Shown here one piece after another: positions 63,373 through 64,000 of a stretch of 64,000 nucleotides of DNA. The translations under genes were made by a program, and so were the position numbers. The stretch covers positions 553,001-617,000 of the forward strand of contig NZ_CP022957.1 of the NCBI RefSeq assembly GCF_002269385.1, given 5' to 3'. The notes under the pieces are model-generated. The model saw only the letters and a program-made list of their open reading frames with translations, was not told the DNA's origin and did not search any database. This DNA is from Maribacter cobaltidurans (GTDB lineage Bacteria > Bacteroidota > Bacteroidia > Flavobacteriales > Flavobacteriaceae). The first letter of the stretch is position 1. Each line of letters begins with the position of its first letter.

Positions 63373-64000
63373 TTATGTTTTTTTATGAAACTCCACAGGT
63401 TCCTTTTGTGAATACATTTTTAATTGCGAAACCTCACCTTGTATATTATTTAGGAATTGAATGGTGAATTGCGGGTTAAAAACTTCCTTGAACTGGTCTG
63501 TCGCCTTAAAAAAGAATGAATTATAATTTAAATGTTCTAATTTAAATTTAAAGGTTGGTAAAATTACAAATAGCGCGTCCTCTTCGCTTATTACTTTAAT
63601 TTTTCCATAGCCTTTTGCTTCATACGTTCCGCAAAAAGCATTTAAATCATGAGTTGGTAATTTATCATTATTGAGTCCCTTTTCGTCCATATCAGGCCTA
63701 AAAATATCTTTTACTACCACAGGGTATTCTATGGGATATGAATCAAGTTTGAATAACTTTCTAGTAATATTATCTATAATCATATAGGGCAATTCAGAAT
63801 TATCTTGATTGGTTAATACTACAATACCTATTTTTTCAAAAGGAAACATGACCAAACTTGAGCTAAAACCAAATGTGTTTCCCCCATGATCTACTCTATA
63901 ATACCCATATGCACTTCTTAAACGCCAGCCGTATCCTTCACCAAATAAAAAAGCATCTTTCTCATAACTATCTTCATTGATATTTTGAAGCCTTGTAGCT
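63373..64000 (-). CDS. Serine hydrolase (beta-lactamase class C family), C-terminal part
   Basis: The gene runs off the right edge; only its 3' part is present. Codons before 63855 continue in frame to the window end, with YGWRLRSAYGYYRVDHGGNTFGFSSSLVMFP. HGGNTFGFSS corresponds to the third active-site motif (HGG variant of KTG) of penicillin-binding-protein-like serine hydrolases. The C-terminal 100 residues (FCGTYEAKGYGKIKVISEED) match the DUF3471 lipocalin-like tail of the family. The catalytic SxxK is outside the window. It is probably the first gene past the island. Confidence 0.85.
   Translation of the reverse strand, partial: ATRLQNINEDSYEKDAFLFGEGYGWRLRSAYGYYRVDHGGNTFGFSSSLVMFPFEKIGIVVLTNQDNSELPYMIIDNITRKLFKLDSYPIEYPVVVKDIFRPDMDEKGLNNDKLPTHDLNAFCGTYEAKGYGKIKVISEEDALFVILPTFKFKLEHLNYNSFFFKATDQFKEVFNPQFTIQFLNNIQGEVSQLKMYSQKEPVEFHKKT

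Noticed and set aside
1..64000. CRISPR array, rRNA operon, prophage or defence system
   Set aside because: No regularly spaced repeats, rRNA sequence, phage structural genes or recognisable defence genes were seen.

Overview
The window looks like a chromosome segment of a marine Flavobacteriaceae bacterium (Bacteroidota; Maribacter/Zobellia-like is a guess). The signs are a SusC/SusD pair, TAnnTTTG-type promoter boxes, VCBS/ASPIC surface lipoproteins, adjacent type III and type II glutamine synthetases, Bacteroidota-type PurM-like and M56 proteins, and low GC. There is one tRNA, no rRNA and no CRISPR array.

Core-like part (1-15083): a minus-strand run encodes release factor 1, an ApbE flavin transferase, a Rieske lipoprotein, a PurM-like AIR synthase and GSIII. 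The divergent GSII follows, then a carboxypeptidase-regulatory-like protein and a Na+/Ca2+ exchanger. A BlaI/M56 pair lies behind two identical operator palindromes. A band-7 protein, a 57-residue small protein, apt and an intact tRNA-Arg(ACG) close the section.

Accessory part (15084-about 63240): this begins directly at the 3' end of tRNA-Arg. It starts and ends with decayed remnants of the same type of tyrosine-recombinase N-terminus, and tRNA-3'-end fragments recur at 56.16 and 62.75 kb inside a diverged repeat of about 285 bp. I read it as a layered tRNA-Arg island whose integrases have decayed. It also carries an apparently intact IS5-type element and an IS3 fragment.

The island cargo is glycan catabolism. 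(a) 15.6-21.2 kb: an exported amidohydrolase, a SUMF1-domain protein, a Tat-type Gfo/Idh oxidoreductase and GH31. (b) 21.4-34.5 kb, minus strand: SusC, SusD, two giant overlapping VCBS paralogues and a DUF5009 acyltransferase. (c) 35.6-44.7 kb: AgaS, a DeoR regulator, a PfkB kinase, a tagatose-bisphosphate-type aldolase, an amidohydrolase, GH36 and GH109. Together with a second PfkB kinase at 54.3 kb this fits uptake of alpha-galactosyl/GalNAc glycans and a tagatose-6-phosphate route. (d) 45.3-53.4 kb: two related amidohydrolases, a FAD amine-oxidase-like protein, a stand-alone cytochrome c, a LamG-like lipoprotein, an exported barrel protein and an EamA transporter. (e) 53.4-62.6 kb: DUF1080, LacC-like kinase, YceI, a NUDIX-type regulator divergent from a PQQ-type sugar dehydrogenase/cytochrome c fusion, and an exported sugar isomerase.

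The most interesting possibility is an exported oxidative glycan-processing system. It would comprise Tat-type Gfo/Idh enzymes, FAD and PQQ dehydrogenases sharing one cytochrome module, DUF1080, the isomerase and a small clade of amidohydrolases, layered on a GalNAc utilisation locus. The right edge holds the 3' part of a serine hydrolase gene running off the window.
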